Notes under the pieces: generated by a model | Told to the model about the DNA's origin: nothing | What the model saw: only the letters and a program-made list of their open reading frames with translations | The model's database searches: none | Made by a program: the position numbers and the translations under genes | Shown: piece by piece, positions 6,990 through 7,361 of the stretch | How the letters are laid out: every line of letters begins with the position of its first letter | Numbering within the stretch: position 1 is the first letter of the stretch | DNA from: Streptosporangiaceae bacterium | GTDB lineage: Bacteria > Actinomycetota > Actinomycetes > Streptosporangiales > Streptosporangiaceae | DNA: 7,361 bases | NCBI GenBank assembly: GCA_030042885.1 | Contig: JASHYW010000079.1 | Coordinates: 1 to 7,361, forward strand | Direction: 5' to 3'

Positions 6990-7361
6990 ATGAGGCTGCC
7001 GAACTGGGTGCGGCTGCCGGGCCGTACGGTGCGGGTGCGGCTGACCGTCCTGTACACGGTCCTGTTCCTGTTCTCCGGGGCGCTGCTGCTGGCTATCGCC
7101 AGCGGCGTCACGGTCGTCCGCTCCTCACGGACGGTGGTCAGCGTCAACGCTAATGCCGGGGCGAACTCGCAGCCCGGCCAGGGCAACGCCCGTATCCACA
7201 TGCTGCAGTCCCAGGTCGCCCAGCTGCAGTCCCAGGTCGCCCACTTGCAGTCGGAGGTGGCCAACCAGCCCGGTCAGAACCAGCTCGGCCATGTCCTGTT
7301 CATCTCGTCGCTGATCGCGCTGGCGATCATGACGATCGTGTCGGCGGCGCTCGGCTGGCTG
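6990..7361 (+). CDS. Sensor histidine kinase, N-terminal part (3' end outside window)
   Basis: 124 codons run open to the window edge. The basic N-terminus (MRLPNWVRLPGRTVRVRL) is followed by membrane segment 1 (~18-43), an outer region of about 57 residues (44-100), and membrane segment 2 from ~102 ending IALAIMTIVSAALGWL. This last stretch closely resembles the segment just before the HAMP domain in actinobacterial OmpR-partner kinases, which usually continue with a GRVLRPL-like motif. HAMP, the phospho-accepting His and the ATPase domain would lie beyond the edge and are not seen. The outer region contains three consecutive heptads (LQSQVAQ, LQSQVAH, LQSEVAN; residues 72-92) predicted to form a coiled coil. 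The gene diverges from the ABC exporter operon, which suggests control of that exporter through a response regulator outside the window. The kinase identity is inferred from the N-terminal pattern only. Confidence 0.8.
   Translation, partial: MRLPNWVRLPGRTVRVRLTVLYTVLFLFSGALLLAIASGVTVVRSSRTVVSVNANAGANSQPGQGNARIHMLQSQVAQLQSQVAHLQSEVANQPGQNQLGHVLFISSLIALAIMTIVSAALGWL
7203..7265 (+). repeat. Three tandem 21-base repeats inside the kinase gene
   Basis: Units at 7203-7223, 7224-7244 and 7245-7265 each encode one heptad LQS(Q/E)VAx. Units 1 and 2 differ only in the last base. Unit 3 differs from unit 2 at about five positions. Leu and Val fall at coiled-coil d and a positions. In-frame 21-base units could be gained or lost without breaking the gene, which would change the length of the outer linker. 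Confidence 0.9.

Noticed and set aside
6902..7264. 120-codon - strand frame with repeated Trp/Cys motifs
   Set aside because: The Trp/Cys repeats are the reverse reading of the 21-base repeats in the kinase gene, whose + strand frame has clear membrane segments.

Overview
The window is very GC-rich, its codons end mostly in G or C, and it uses GTG and ATG starts, ATGA-type gene overlaps and strong AGGAGG-type ribosome sites. Together with the actinobacterial style of the ABC permeases (EWTK-R-T openings) and of the histidine kinase, this points to an actinomycete (Actinomycetota). I cannot name the genus.

Left part (1-2971, + strand): the 3' 55% or so of a single-chain pyruvate:ferredoxin (flavodoxin) oxidoreductase of the NifJ type, followed with an 11-base overlap by a dihydroorotate-dehydrogenase-like FMN protein. 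The second protein keeps the FMN-site motifs of the family but lacks the catalytic Cys/Ser loop, so it is probably not a pyrimidine enzyme. The pair looks like one redox operon whose promoter lies upstream of the window.

Middle (2972-3394): a convergent spacer of about 420 bases with no convincing gene. It holds weak hairpins and tiny ORFs with Shine-Dalgarno-like sequence ahead of them.

Right part (3395-6818, - strand): a compact ABC-2 exporter operon in the order ATPase, large permease, small permease, with 4-base ATGA overlaps at both junctions. The large permease carries about 270 extracytoplasmic residues between its first two membrane segments. Most of this is a concanavalin-A-like beta-sandwich of the type otherwise seen in secreted carbohydrate-active enzymes. 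Its parts appear to be in permuted order.

Far right (6990-7361, + strand, runs off the window): the N-terminal 124 codons of a membrane sensor histidine kinase, divergent from the ABC operon. Its short outer region contains three tandem 21-base repeats encoding coiled-coil heptads. The 171-base divergent region holds an inverted plus direct TGTTA/TAACA repeat set that could be a response-regulator operator.

The most interesting possibility is that the exporter and the kinase form one sensing-and-export module. The permease ectodomain would recognise an extracellular ligand and the kinase would read the transporter's state, in analogy to Bce-type modules but with unrelated parts. This is a hypothesis drawn from gene order and domain architecture.
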